Origin: an uncultured Bacteroidota bacterium
Lineage (GTDB): Bacteria; Bacteroidota; Bacteroidia; Flavobacteriales; Flavobacteriaceae
Direction of reading: 5' to 3'
NCBI GenBank assembly: GCA_902635895.1
Contig: CACPPV010000001.1
Location: 1-64,000, forward strand
Length of the DNA: 64,000 nucleotides
In this document: positions 50,437-60,276 of the stretch, one piece after another
How positions within the stretch are numbered: position 1 is the stretch's first letter
How the letters are laid out: every line of letters starts with the position of its first letter
Notes under the pieces: model-generated
What the model was told of the DNA's origin: nothing
The model's database searches: none
Seen by the model: the letters and a program-made list of their open reading frames with translations, nothing else
Program-made: the position numbers and the translations under genes

Positions 50437-50833
50437 ATTTTACCCATCTACCTTCACTATTTAAAACAAACTTTCCAATACATTCTTTATTCCAAGATTC
50501 TGGGCTAATTAAAGACAAAAAATGATCGTTTGAATTATTGAGATATAGATAATAGGTTTCACCAATAACTGGTTCAAAAGAAAACTTTGAATTATATATA
50601 AGATCGTTCCATTTAAACTCGTCTATAAGTTTATCGTATTCTTGCTTTAGCTCGTTGAATCTAGTTTTTATTTTTTTATTGACTTTAGCTACACCTCTTT
50701 CTTTCCATGATTTATTATCTTCAATTTGTATTGAAGGTGCTCCAACTGAGGTTGAGTAGGGTAAAATTGAAGCATTATAACTGTCAGATTCATGATCGTA
50801 AACGATATTGTCAGGCTTTTTTTTCTTCATCAA
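50429..50833 (-). CDS. DUF2452 family protein
   Basis: KKPDNIVYDHESDSYNASILPYSTSVGAPSI, FEPVIGETYYLY, LISPESW. Confidence 0.8.
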   Translation of the reverse strand: MMKKKKPDNIVYDHESDSYNASILPYSTSVGAPSIQIEDNKSWKERGVAKVNKKIKTRFNELKQEYDKLIDEFKWNDLIYNSKFSFEPVIGETYYLYLNNSNDHFLSLISPESWNKECIGKFVLNSEGRWVKSI

Positions 50834-50893
50834 TAATAGGCGTAATGAAATTAATATTACAAAAATAATGCTAAATTCGCATTTCCAATATCG

Positions 50894-50967
50894 GGCCTCG
50901 TAGCATAACTGAATAGTGCACTTGATTACGGCTCAAGAGGTTGCAGGTTTGAATCCTGCCGAGGTCA
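50894..50967 (+). tRNA. tRNA-Arg (anticodon ACG)
   Basis: Full cloverleaf by hand: acceptor GGCCTCG/CGAGGTC, D-stem GCAT/GTGC, anticodon stem CTTGA/TCAAG with loop TTACGGC, T-stem GCAGG/CCTGC, discriminator A; CCA not encoded. Confidence 0.95.
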
Positions 50968-50969
50968 CA

Positions 50970-51000
50970 AAAAAAGGGGATTATATTAATCCCCTTTTTT
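50970..51000. terminator. Terminator after the tRNA
   Basis: AAAAAAGGGGATTA-TAT-TAATCCCCTTTTTT. Confidence 0.92.
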
Positions 51001-51017
51001 CTTTAAATAAATTGATA

Positions 51018-51518
51018 TTAGTTCTCTTTACGATAAACTATGATTCTTCTAATTTTTTCATCTACAATAAACACGTCACATATATCTGAAATTGATTGTT
51101 CCTCTCCATCAACAGTTTGATCTATCTGGTGTCCGGTGATTACCCAATCACCTTTTTGACCATCAACATGCATTGTGTAGGAGAAAAAGGTATTCCATGT
51201 TGGGCTAAATTCATCCATGTATCCTTTTAAAACCTCGAGATGAGCTTCATTTCCAAATAAATTTCTTCCATCCCAAAGATTTAACACAATTGAATCGTGA
51301 TTAATACTAGAAATAGTTTCATAATCTTTATTGTTATGAGCTTCAATGTATTTTTCCCAAATAGCTAAATTAGATGGGTCTGCATCTCTAGCATCAATTT
51401 TACCATCTTGAGATACTAAATAGCCAGGAGCAGGTCCTAATTCCACACCCTCTACAACAGTTGTTTCACATGAAAACATAAGAATTGAGACAAGTGTTAA
51501 TAAAAATAAATTTTTCAT
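51018..51518 (-). CDS. SnoaL/NTF2-like lipoprotein
   Basis: Lipobox LMFSCETT; IWEKYIEAHNNKDYETISSINHDSIVLNLWDGRNLFGNEAHLEVL. Confidence 0.75.
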   Translation of the reverse strand: MKNLFLLTLVSILMFSCETTVVEGVELGPAPGYLVSQDGKIDARDADPSNLAIWEKYIEAHNNKDYETISSINHDSIVLNLWDGRNLFGNEAHLEVLKGYMDEFSPTWNTFFSYTMHVDGQKGDWVITGHQIDQTVDGEEQSISDICDVFIVDEKIRRIIVYRKEN

Positions 51519-51570
51519 AATATAATAGTTAAAATTTCCTTAAAGATACAAAAACCTTCAAAACAGAATG

Positions 51571-52338
51571 TTATAAGTTTAATTTCTTAATTTTTATATT
51601 TCTAAATTCAACTGGATGTCCTTCAGATTGTAGAGAAATAAAACCATCTAAAAGAGGCTCACCTAATCTGCTTAAGTAATTTTCAGGGATTTTATCACCC
51701 CCCACTCTTAAATTTGAATAAGAAATTACCGTATCATTTTCAACTATATGATGAACAATACTATTGGATTTAACGATTACTTCAACTCTAACCCAGTCGT
51801 CATTGTGATATGTTTTGGAATTAGAATTTATACAGTGGTATTTTGCTTTTTCAGAATTAATATCAACATCGATTCCAGGTGAACACATGTTTGCTGTTGA
51901 TCTTTCTCCGGTTCCAAGTCCTCCTAAAAGCTGGACTTCTGAACTAACAGGAAAATCTTGATCTAAAAGCATTGTAGATGGATGCTGAGAATGTAGCATT
52001 ATTCCGCTATTTTTAATTGACCATCCAGGTGCACCTTTCAAATGTTCACCACTAAATTTATATTCTAAACTTAGGTGGTAATTTTTGAACTTAGATTTCG
52101 TATAAAATATATGACCAAATCTATCGTCAAAATTTTCATAATTTTCATATGAAACTTTCAACGAACCATCATTAACCTTAAATGTATTTTTAAAATTATT
52201 ACCTAACTCTTCGCCATTAAAAATAGTTTCCCAATCATTTATTTCTTTAATATCATCAACTTGTTCCGAATTACTATAAATAATTATAAAACAAAATATT
52301 ATTAAGACACCAACTAAACTAAGATTTCTATTTTTCAT
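51571..52338 (-). CDS. DUF1080 (3-keto-disaccharide hydrolase-type) exported protein
   Basis: WETIFNGEELGNNFK, SLEYKFSGEHLKGAPGWSIKNSGIMLHSQHP, PVEFRNIKIKKL. Confidence 0.85.
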   Translation of the reverse strand: MKNRNLSLVGVLIIFCFIIIYSNSEQVDDIKEINDWETIFNGEELGNNFKNTFKVNDGSLKVSYENYENFDDRFGHIFYTKSKFKNYHLSLEYKFSGEHLKGAPGWSIKNSGIMLHSQHPSTMLLDQDFPVSSEVQLLGGLGTGERSTANMCSPGIDVDINSEKAKYHCINSNSKTYHNDDWVRVEVIVKSNSIVHHIVENDTVISYSNLRVGGDKIPENYLSRLGEPLLDGFISLQSEGHPVEFRNIKIKKLNL

Positions 52339-53552
52339 AAATGTTTAATATTAAAAGTTAAGCCTGATTTGTTTTTTAACCTTTTTAGTAAATTTTCTCC
52401 CATTGCTGTAGAGGGTGTAATAACACCATCTAGAGTATCTAATTTATCTATGGCTAAACATATTGCAGATTCACTTAACATCTTTGAAGTTGAACCGTAT
52501 CCTGGATCCATATCACCAGTAACTTTAGCTATGGAACTTGATCTATCTTTATAAGTAACATAAAACCTCAAATTAAAATATCCATTTTCACGATCTTTTT
52601 TTGAAGGCCCTTCACCAGCACTTGGTAATATTTTATCAACAATTTTCTTTATAATTGATCCAGGTTTTGCGAGCATAACAATAGCTATTGGTATAGACAT
52701 TAAAATACTTTTTAGTCTTCCACTAAATCCTTTTCCTCCCAAAGTTGCCTCATCATATTCAAAATCTTTTCCATACAAATAGCCACTTAAAGCATTACTT
52801 CTTCTCACTATTTTAGTATTTATAGCTGCCATTATAAATGGACCTATCCAATTTTTTGATGTCATATCATATTTTACTTTTCTAAGGTCATATTTATCTG
52901 GACCTGTCTGCTCTCCTATAGGGTTTAGTCCATAAGGGCTAATAACAGTTTTGAAAATTTCATTGTCTTTTAGAGCTTCCTTATTAACGTTACTTAAACT
53001 TTCATAAGTACCACCACTAATACCGCCTTTTGCACCAGCAACCCTCATTTCAATTTTACTTATAGTTTTGTTTAATTTAAGAGCGTTTTTATAAATATAA
53101 TAAACGCCCATATCAGATGGAATTGAATCAAATCCACAACAGTTAACAATTTTGACATTATTAGATTTAGCTTTTTCATGATACTGATCAATCATTTTTC
53201 TAATCCACTGAACCTCTCCAGCCAAATCACAATAATGTGTTTTGCTTTCAACACATGCTTTAACCAAATTTGATCCGTATAGTGCATATGGTCCAACAGT
53301 TGTACAAACAACCTTAGTTCTTTTAACCATAGATTGAAGACTATCTAAATCATCGCTGTTGGCAGAAATAACAGGAATTGTATCATCAGCAGACTTTAAA
53401 CGAACTTTTTTTAATTTCTCAATGCTTCTACCAGCTATTGCCCAATTAAGATTTTTATTTTTATAATTATTATATATATATTCAACAACTAAGGAACCTG
53501 TAAATCCTGTAGCTCCCCAAACAATAACATCAAATTCTCTTTCGTTAATCAT
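52335..53552 (-). CDS. Saccharopine dehydrogenase-fold/trans-acting enoyl reductase family
   Basis: DVIVWGATGFTGSLVVEYI, WAIAGRSIEKL, VCTTVGPYALYGSNLVKACVESKTHYCDLAGE. Confidence 0.88.
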   Translation of the reverse strand: MINEREFDVIVWGATGFTGSLVVEYIYNNYKNKNLNWAIAGRSIEKLKKVRLKSADDTIPVISANSDDLDSLQSMVKRTKVVCTTVGPYALYGSNLVKACVESKTHYCDLAGEVQWIRKMIDQYHEKAKSNNVKIVNCCGFDSIPSDMGVYYIYKNALKLNKTISKIEMRVAGAKGGISGGTYESLSNVNKEALKDNEIFKTVISPYGLNPIGEQTGPDKYDLRKVKYDMTSKNWIGPFIMAAINTKIVRRSNALSGYLYGKDFEYDEATLGGKGFSGRLKSILMSIPIAIVMLAKPGSIIKKIVDKILPSAGEGPSKKDRENGYFNLRFYVTYKDRSSSIAKVTGDMDPGYGSTSKMLSESAICLAIDKLDTLDGVITPSTAMGENLLKRLKNKSGLTFNIKHL

Positions 53553-53607
53553 AACTATTAGTTTATTTAAACAAGTTAATAAATATAAAATGATAGATTG
53601 AAAAAAA

Positions 53608-53841
53608 TTATGATACTTTTTGTCCTCTATTAGGTTTAAGTCTATGTTTGAAAAAATCTAAATCTTTGAAATCTACTATAACAAATACTATTGAATGATA
53701 CTCACTAATTTCTTCTAAACAAGTTTTGTATTCAGTCTTTTTTTCTATCGAAAGAAATTCTCTAAGATGAGAATTAAAATGAAGAGCAGTTTTTTTTGAA
53801 ACAGGACCTTTAAAATCCCAAATTAACTTTATTAATTTCAT
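53608..53841 (-). CDS. Uncharacterised 77-aa protein
   Basis: Intact ORF; likely start MKLIKLIWDFKGPVSKKTALHFNSHLREF. Confidence 0.65.
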   Translation of the reverse strand: MKLIKLIWDFKGPVSKKTALHFNSHLREFLSIEKKTEYKTCLEEISEYHSIVFVIVDFKDLDFFKHRLKPNRGQKVS

Positions 53842-53871
53842 AAATATAAAGCTGAAATTTATCACATTAAA

Positions 53872-53889
53872 TTGTTATATTTATAACAA
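53872..53889. promoter_or_regulatory. Operator-like palindrome TTGTTATA-TT-TATAACAA
   Basis: Perfect 8-2-8 inverted repeat in the divergent gap before the saccharopine dehydrogenase-like gene. Confidence 0.5.
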
Positions 53890-53910
53890 AATATTTAATT
53901 ATTGTTACAA

Positions 53911-54972
53911 ATGAAAAATATAGTAGTATTAGGCTTAGGCAAAGTAGGAACACTAGTTGGTGTGTTATTAAGTAAAAAATTCAATGTAACTGGAATTGAT
54001 CAAAAAAAACCACACTATGATTTCAAGCTACCATTTAAAGTTCTAGAATGTGATGTTAAAAACAAAAAAGATCTAGAAAAAATATTTCAAAAAAATGATA
54101 CGGTAGTTTCAGCACTACCATTCTTCTTGAACAAAAAAATAGCAAAAATGTCAAGTAAATTAGATATGAACTACTTTGACCTTACTGAAGATATTGATAC
54201 AACAAATTACATAAAAAAGCTTAGTAAAAATACTAGCAAAATTATGGCTCCTCAATGTGGACTTGCACCAGGTCTAATTGGAATTATCGGAAATAATCTA
54301 GCTGGTGAATTTGACAAGTTAAGAGATATTGAACTTAGGGTTGGGGCTCTTCCAAGATTTCCAAATGGACAGTTAGCATATTCGTTTACTTGGTCTCCGG
54401 AGGGAGTAATTAATGAATATATTAATGACGCACAAGTAATTCAAAATGGTGTAAAGAAAATGGTTCCCTCTTTGGATGGGTTTGAATATATTAATATAGA
54501 AGGTCAAGAATTTGAAGCTTTTGCAACATCTGGTGGTTTAGGAACCATGTGTGATACTTATGAGGGTAAAGTTGACACATTGAATTACAAAACAATAAGG
54601 TATCCTGGACATGGAAAACTAATGAGATTTTTAATGTATGAACTTATCCTAAAAAACGATAAAAGTCAGCTAGAAAAAATTCTTAGTAATGCAAAACCCC
54701 CTGTAAAAGAAGATGTAGTATATGTTTATGCAGTCGTTGAGGGATGGAAAAAAGATAAAATTTCTAGAAGTGAATATTTCAAAGCCTTTTACCCAATTGA
54801 CATTGATGGTCAAATATGGCGAGCAATATCTTGGACTACAGCTGCATCTCTTGTTTCAGTAATCGAAATGATACAAGAAGGCTTACTAGAAAAAAAAGGC
54901 TTTATAAAACAAGAGGAAATACCATTTGATAAATTCTTAAAAACAGATGCAGGAAAATTATTTTTAGATTAA
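53911..54972 (+). CDS. Saccharopine dehydrogenase-like (Lys9-type) protein
   Basis: VVLGLGKVGTLVGVLLSKK, VSALPFFLN, MAPQCGLAPGLIGIIGN, GGLGTMCDTYEGKVDTLNYKTIRYPGH. Confidence 0.88.
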   Translation: MKNIVVLGLGKVGTLVGVLLSKKFNVTGIDQKKPHYDFKLPFKVLECDVKNKKDLEKIFQKNDTVVSALPFFLNKKIAKMSSKLDMNYFDLTEDIDTTNYIKKLSKNTSKIMAPQCGLAPGLIGIIGNNLAGEFDKLRDIELRVGALPRFPNGQLAYSFTWSPEGVINEYINDAQVIQNGVKKMVPSLDGFEYINIEGQEFEAFATSGGLGTMCDTYEGKVDTLNYKTIRYPGHGKLMRFLMYELILKNDKSQLEKILSNAKPPVKEDVVYVYAVVEGWKKDKISRSEYFKAFYPIDIDGQIWRAISWTTAASLVSVIEMIQEGLLEKKGFIKQEEIPFDKFLKTDAGKLFLD

Positions 54973-54981
54973 CTTTAAGTA

Positions 54982-55878
54982 ATGAAGTTCAAAGATAAAA
55001 ATACTATCAACATTGTTCTTGAATCTCTTTTTTCTACTTACTCTGAAAGAGTTCCAGATGTAAAGAAAATTACCAATGCAATGGTATTAAAAAAAATTGT
55101 TTCTGATCAATCTGAAATCATTAATGACCATATTGCATTTAGAACAATGGGTGTTAAGAATTTAGGAATTAAATCTTTTGAAAAAATTTTTCTTCACCAT
55201 GGTTATAAAAAAAAGGATTATTACTTTTTTAAAGAAAAGAAATTAAATGCTTTCTGGTATTCACACCCGGGAAAAAACATGCCAAGAATTTTTATTAGCG
55301 AATTAATAGTTGATGATCTTTCAAAAAAATCTCAAAAAATTATAAGAAACTATACTGATCAAGTAAAAAAAGATCCTGTCGATCAAATAGACTTAGACGA
55401 TTCGAAAGAAATAATAAATTTTTTAAGCAATCCTCTATGGAGTCTTCCTACATTAAGTGATTACAATCAACTTTTAAAAGAAACTGAATATGGATCTTGG
55501 GTAATATACAATAGATATTATTTAAATCATTACACAATAAGCGTTCACGAACTCAATAAAAATTATAACACCCTTGAAAAATTCAATAACTTTTTATTGA
55601 ATATTGGTATTAAGTTAAATGATTCTGGCGGAATCATTAAAAAAAGTAAAGATGGTCTTCTTTTACAAAGTAGTTCAGTTGCTAACAAAATTACTGCACA
55701 TTTTGAAGAAGGAAAATCATTGATTTCAGGAAGCTACGTAGAATTTGCTGAGAGAAAAGTTTTATCTCAGTTTAAAAACCTAAAGAAGATAGAACCCATA
55801 CACAGAAGAGATGGTTTTGAAACATCAAATGCTGATAAAATATTTGAAAGTACTTATCAAAAACAAGTAAATAAGTAA
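54982..55878 (+). CDS. DUF1338 family (2-oxoadipate dioxygenase/decarboxylase-like)
   Basis: SERVPDVKKITNAMV, INDHIAFRTMGVKNLGIKSFEKIFLHHGYKKKDYYFFKEKKLNAFWYSHP. Confidence 0.85.
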   Translation: MKFKDKNTINIVLESLFSTYSERVPDVKKITNAMVLKKIVSDQSEIINDHIAFRTMGVKNLGIKSFEKIFLHHGYKKKDYYFFKEKKLNAFWYSHPGKNMPRIFISELIVDDLSKKSQKIIRNYTDQVKKDPVDQIDLDDSKEIINFLSNPLWSLPTLSDYNQLLKETEYGSWVIYNRYYLNHYTISVHELNKNYNTLEKFNNFLLNIGIKLNDSGGIIKKSKDGLLLQSSSVANKITAHFEEGKSLISGSYVEFAERKVLSQFKNLKKIEPIHRRDGFETSNADKIFESTYQKQVNK

Positions 55879-57003
55879 CTAGTACTTGTTAAATTTTGCT
55901 ACTCTATCTAAGTGATAATTTGAATCACCAAAAATTCTTTGTAATACTCTAGATCTTTTAAGAAAAAAACCAATGTCAGCATCATCAGTAACTCCTATTC
56001 CACCATGCATTTGCACAGCTTCATTTGTAACTAATTTTGATGTTAATCCCAACTTGGATTTGGCTAAACTTGCTAGCTCAGATAAATTTTTATCGTTTGA
56101 ATCAATAGCTTGTAAAGCTTTTAAAACAATAGATTTACACAACTCAATTTCACCAAACATTATTGCCGATCTGTGCTGTAATGCCTGAAAGGATCCAATT
56201 TTCACTCCAAATTGTTCTCTTTCCTTTAAATATTGCATTGTCATTTCGAAAGCTTGTTGAATAATACCCAACATTTCTGCAGCCAATCCAACGCATGCAA
56301 TTTCTAGAGTCTTATTTAATATTTTTTGACCATCGCTATCAACTGATAAAAAATTATCTTTTGAAAACTCAACATTGTTAAATGTAATATCAGAATAAAT
56401 TTTAGAGTCCATATGAACTTTGTTGTTAAAAGTAATCCCTTTTGATTTAGAATCTATAACTATAAGCTCCAAACTTCCATTAAATTCAGAATTGGCCGAA
56501 ACGATTAAATAATCAGATATAGAACCATCAATTACAAATCTCTTTTTACCATTTAAAATAAACTTTTCATTATTGTTTGAAATAATTGATAAATCAATAT
56601 TTGGGCTATGATGAGAACTTTCTTCATGAGCTAGAGTGCAAAGCTTATTTCCGCTCATTATTTCATCAAAAAGTTTACTTTTTAATACATCATTATTAGA
56701 CATAGAAATCATGGAGGTTGAAACTAAAACAGTTGAAATCATGGGGGAAACTGTTAATTTTCTTCCCATTTCTTCAATAACTTGACCAAGTCCAACATAA
56801 CCAAAATTCAGACCATTATATTCTTCAGGAATTGTTAACGCTGTCCAACCCATTTCAACCATCTCATTCCATAAATTAGAATCAAATTGATTATAATTAT
56901 CATCTCTTAATTTTCTCATCAGAGATATTGGAGATTTTAAATCCAATAATTCTTTTGCTGAGGATTTGAGCATATTTTGCTCTTCATTTATAACTAATGA
57001 CAT
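55879..57003 (-). CDS. Acyl-CoA dehydrogenase family protein (shorter subunit-like)
   Basis: GWTALTIPEEYNGLNFGYVGLGQVIEEMGR, REQFGVKIGSFQALQHRSA, QMHGGIGVTDDADIGFFLKR. Confidence 0.92.
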   Translation of the reverse strand: MSLVINEEQNMLKSSAKELLDLKSPISLMRKLRDDNYNQFDSNLWNEMVEMGWTALTIPEEYNGLNFGYVGLGQVIEEMGRKLTVSPMISTVLVSTSMISMSNNDVLKSKLFDEIMSGNKLCTLAHEESSHHSPNIDLSIISNNNEKFILNGKKRFVIDGSISDYLIVSANSEFNGSLELIVIDSKSKGITFNNKVHMDSKIYSDITFNNVEFSKDNFLSVDSDGQKILNKTLEIACVGLAAEMLGIIQQAFEMTMQYLKEREQFGVKIGSFQALQHRSAIMFGEIELCKSIVLKALQAIDSNDKNLSELASLAKSKLGLTSKLVTNEAVQMHGGIGVTDDADIGFFLKRSRVLQRIFGDSNYHLDRVAKFNKY

Positions 57004-57008
57004 AAATT

Positions 57009-58202
57009 TTATTTTGATGGGAGTCCTAGGACTCTTTTTGCTATTATATTTAATTGAACTTCATGTGTACCTCCTTCAATTGAATGCCCTTTAGAACGAC
57101 AGAAATATCTAGCATACACTCCGTTATTTGATTCTTCACTAGTCCATTCGGTTGAATTAAATCCATTAACCTCTAGTCTTAATTCCTCCTTTTGCATTGC
57201 TAGTTCAGTTCCGTAATATTTAAAAAATGACGATACTGCACCAGAATTATTTCCTGCCTTGTGCTCGTCTAGTGCCCTTTGAATAGTTAACTCGAAAATC
57301 TTTTCATTCATTTCAAGATTAGCAATCTTTGATCGAATAGAATCGTTTGATAACAATCCGTTTGTAATTCCAATTGATTCAATTGCTACTTCACTTAATG
57401 CCTTTTTCTTTTCTGTTTCTCCAACACCACCAATCATTTGTCGCTCATGAGTCAATAAATACTTAGCTATGGTCCAACCGTCATTTAAAGTTCCTACCAA
57501 ATTCTTTTTTGGAACTTTAACAGAATCAAAAAATGTTTCTGTAAAAGGAGATTTACCACTTATTAATTTTATAGGCCTTGTTGAAACTCCCTCAGAACTC
57601 ATATCGATTAATAAAAAACTGATTCCTGTATGTTTTGATTCAGAACTGGTTCTTACTAAACAAAATATGAAATCTCCCTTATCTCCGTAAGAAGTCCAAA
57701 CTTTAGATCCTGTTACTAAAAAGTGATCACCCTTATCCTCAGCTTTTGTCTGAAGGTTAGCTAAATCACTTCCTGCATTTGGTTCACTGTAACCTTGAAC
57801 CCATCTGATTTCACCTCTACATATTTGATTTAGGTAATGTATTTTTTGTTCTTCAGTTGCAAACTTCAAAAGCGCAGGACCAAGCATTGAAATACCAAAG
57901 TTAATATGTGGTTTTCTACAACCTAATCTTTGCATCTCTTGATTCAAAATGTTGTTTTGAACAGAGCTAAGTCCACCTCCACCATATTTTGTTTCCCAGT
58001 ATGGGACAATCCATTTTTTTTCAAGCATTCTTTCAAACCAAACTTTCTGGTCTTCTGAGTTAAATTTCCCATTTCTACCTCCCCAATACAATTGCTTTGC
58101 ATCAGTTACAGGTCCTCGCATTGAGATCGGACAATTTTCTTCCAACCATTTTCTAGTTTCTAATCTAAAATCGGTTAAATCAACTTTAACTTGTGTTTCC
58201 AT
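57009..58202 (-). CDS. Acyl-CoA dehydrogenase family protein (longer subunit-like)
   Basis: WVQGYSEPNAGSDLANLQTKAEDKGDHFLVTGSKVWTS, IEGGTHEVQLNIIAKRVLGLPSK. Confidence 0.92.
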   Translation of the reverse strand: METQVKVDLTDFRLETRKWLEENCPISMRGPVTDAKQLYWGGRNGKFNSEDQKVWFERMLEKKWIVPYWETKYGGGGLSSVQNNILNQEMQRLGCRKPHINFGISMLGPALLKFATEEQKIHYLNQICRGEIRWVQGYSEPNAGSDLANLQTKAEDKGDHFLVTGSKVWTSYGDKGDFIFCLVRTSSESKHTGISFLLIDMSSEGVSTRPIKLISGKSPFTETFFDSVKVPKKNLVGTLNDGWTIAKYLLTHERQMIGGVGETEKKKALSEVAIESIGITNGLLSNDSIRSKIANLEMNEKIFELTIQRALDEHKAGNNSGAVSSFFKYYGTELAMQKEELRLEVNGFNSTEWTSEESNNGVYARYFCRSKGHSIEGGTHEVQLNIIAKRVLGLPSK

Positions 58203-58210
58203 ATCATAAA

Positions 58211-58993
58211 TTATTTTCCTTTAAAATTAGCTTTCCTTTTTTGCAAAAAAGCAGAGACTCCTTCTTTTAAGTCCTCACTATGAAATGCTGCAACTTGTTC
58301 TTTCGCCTCAAACTCAATAGTGTCTAACAAATCATTATTCAAAGAAAAAATCATGTCTTGCTTAGTTATACCTATTCCAATTGTTGGTTTCTGTGATAAA
58401 TCTTTAGCCCAATTTTTAGCTACATTTAAAATTTCATTTGTTTCAACAAGTTTGTTTGTCAAACCTAATTTTAAACATTCCTCACCCATCACTCTTTTAC
58501 CTCCAGTAGCAATCTCCAAGGCCTTACTGTAACCTACTTGTCTTGACAGCAACCAACTTGCACCTCCATCAGGTCCTAAACCAATATTGATAAAAGCATA
58601 AAGTAGTGCACTTTCTTTACTCATGACCCTAAAATCACAAGCTAAAGCAAAAGCTGCACCAACACCAGCAGCAGTACCATTGATAGCACCTATAATTGGT
58701 TTTCTTAGACTTAAAAAATTATTTAAAATTGGTTTGTAATTATCAATTATGTAATCTCTAGAATCTTCAGCAGATAAAGTTCCCATAGTTGTTAAATCTG
58801 CTCCAGCACAAAACCCTTTTCCATTTCCAGTCAAAACTACTGCTCTTATATTGTCGTTATTTTTAACAACAGAAAATGCATGGTTTATTCCTTCGATTAA
58901 ATCATGATTTACTGCATTATACCTTTCTGGTCTATTGAAGGTTATAATTGCAGTACTTTTAATAATTTCTATTAAAACAGCTTTATTTTCCAT
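58211..58993 (-). CDS. Enoyl-CoA hydratase/isomerase
   Basis: ITFNRPERYNAVNHDLIEGI, GNGKGFCAGADL, GAINGTAAGVGAAFALACDFRVMS. Confidence 0.93.
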   Translation of the reverse strand: MENKAVLIEIIKSTAIITFNRPERYNAVNHDLIEGINHAFSVVKNNDNIRAVVLTGNGKGFCAGADLTTMGTLSAEDSRDYIIDNYKPILNNFLSLRKPIIGAINGTAAGVGAAFALACDFRVMSKESALLYAFINIGLGPDGGASWLLSRQVGYSKALEIATGGKRVMGEECLKLGLTNKLVETNEILNVAKNWAKDLSQKPTIGIGITKQDMIFSLNNDLLDTIEFEAKEQVAAFHSEDLKEGVSAFLQKRKANFKGK

Positions 58994-59002
58994 AATTATT
59001 GT

Positions 59003-59479
59003 CTATTCATATGCTATTGCTAGGGTCTCAGCAACACATACAGGTTTTTCTTGTCCCTTTAATTCAACAGTTATTCCAAGTTTGTATTTTGCATTACCAT
59101 CTTTTTTCTCACACTCAATTAAAGATACTCTTCCCCTTACAAAACCTCCAGATGGAGTTGCACTTGTAAATCTAACTCTGTCAACTCCATAATTTACACC
59201 CATTTTTGCACTTTCTATAGTTAATGTGTCATAAGAAAATCTGGAAGCTAAAGATAAAATCATAAAACCATGAGCTATTGTCGTTTTATATGGTGAATAC
59301 TTTTCAGATTTTTCTTTGTCAATATGTATCCATTGTTCATCTTCAGTGATTTTTGCAAAAACATTTATGTTTTCCTGAGTTACTTCAATCCATTTTGAAA
59401 TCCCTAGTTCTTTACCAACCAGTTTCTTTAATTCATCTAGATTTTTAACTTTAGTACTGTAAGCATTATTATTATCCAT
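59003..59479 (-). CDS. MaoC-family (hotdog) dehydratase
   Basis: FAKITEDEQWIHIDKEKSEKYSPYKTTIAHGFMILSL. Confidence 0.92.
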   Translation of the reverse strand: MDNNNAYSTKVKNLDELKKLVGKELGISKWIEVTQENINVFAKITEDEQWIHIDKEKSEKYSPYKTTIAHGFMILSLASRFSYDTLTIESAKMGVNYGVDRVRFTSATPSGGFVRGRVSLIECEKKDGNAKYKLGITVELKGQEKPVCVAETLAIAYE

Positions 59480-59496
59480 AATTTTATTTTTAAAAT

Positions 59497-60237
59497 TTAC
59501 ATTGGCATTGCGCCACCATTTGCATGAAGAGTTATTCCGCTAACAAATCCAGACTCTTTGGATGCTAAAAACAAATAAGCGTGCCCCATATCTTCAGCTG
59601 TCCCAATTCTACCTACTGGGATCATTTTTATTCCAGCATTTATCACCTCTTCAGGCATACTATCTGTCATAGCAGATTGAATAAAGCCAGGTGCAACAGC
59701 GTTTGCAGTAATTCCAAATCTTCCAACTTCTTTACATAAAGCTCGTGTAAAACCAGAAATTCCAGCTTTAGTGGCACAATAATTAGTTTGTCCAAAGGCC
59801 CCTGCTGTTCCATTAATTGAAGAAGCTGATACTATTCTACCATATCCGTTTTCTTTCATGTGTGGAATTACGGCACGAGTTACTACATAAAGAGATTTTA
59901 AATTTACATTCATAACTGAGTCCCATTCCTCTTCGGACATTTTCAAAAACGACCTATCTCTAATAATACCTGCATTATTAATTAAAATTTCGATTTTACC
60001 ATGTTCTTTAATAATCTCGTCAATAGCATTATTTACAGAATTCTGATCTGTAACATCTACTTTTTGAAAGAAAATTTTTCCACCATTTTGTTTTATTTCA
60101 TTAACTGTTTGTGTTCCATCCAAAACATCCCATAAAGCAACAGTGGCTCCTTCTCGGCAAAAAACCTCGCAAATACCTTTTCCAATTCCACGAGTTCCAC
60201 CTGTAACGATAGCAACTTGACCTTCTAATCTTTTCAT
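59497..60237 (-). CDS. SDR family oxidoreductase (FabG-like 3-oxoacyl reductase)
   Basis: AIVTGGTRGIGKGICEVF, INNAGIIRDRSF, SASSINGTAGAFGQTNYCATKAG. Confidence 0.93.
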   Translation of the reverse strand: MKRLEGQVAIVTGGTRGIGKGICEVFCREGATVALWDVLDGTQTVNEIKQNGGKIFFQKVDVTDQNSVNNAIDEIIKEHGKIEILINNAGIIRDRSFLKMSEEEWDSVMNVNLKSLYVVTRAVIPHMKENGYGRIVSASSINGTAGAFGQTNYCATKAGISGFTRALCKEVGRFGITANAVAPGFIQSAMTDSMPEEVINAGIKMIPVGRIGTAEDMGHAYLFLASKESGFVSGITLHANGGAMPM

Positions 60238-60276
60238 ATTATTATTATTTAATTAAACTTTTATTATTTATTCGAT

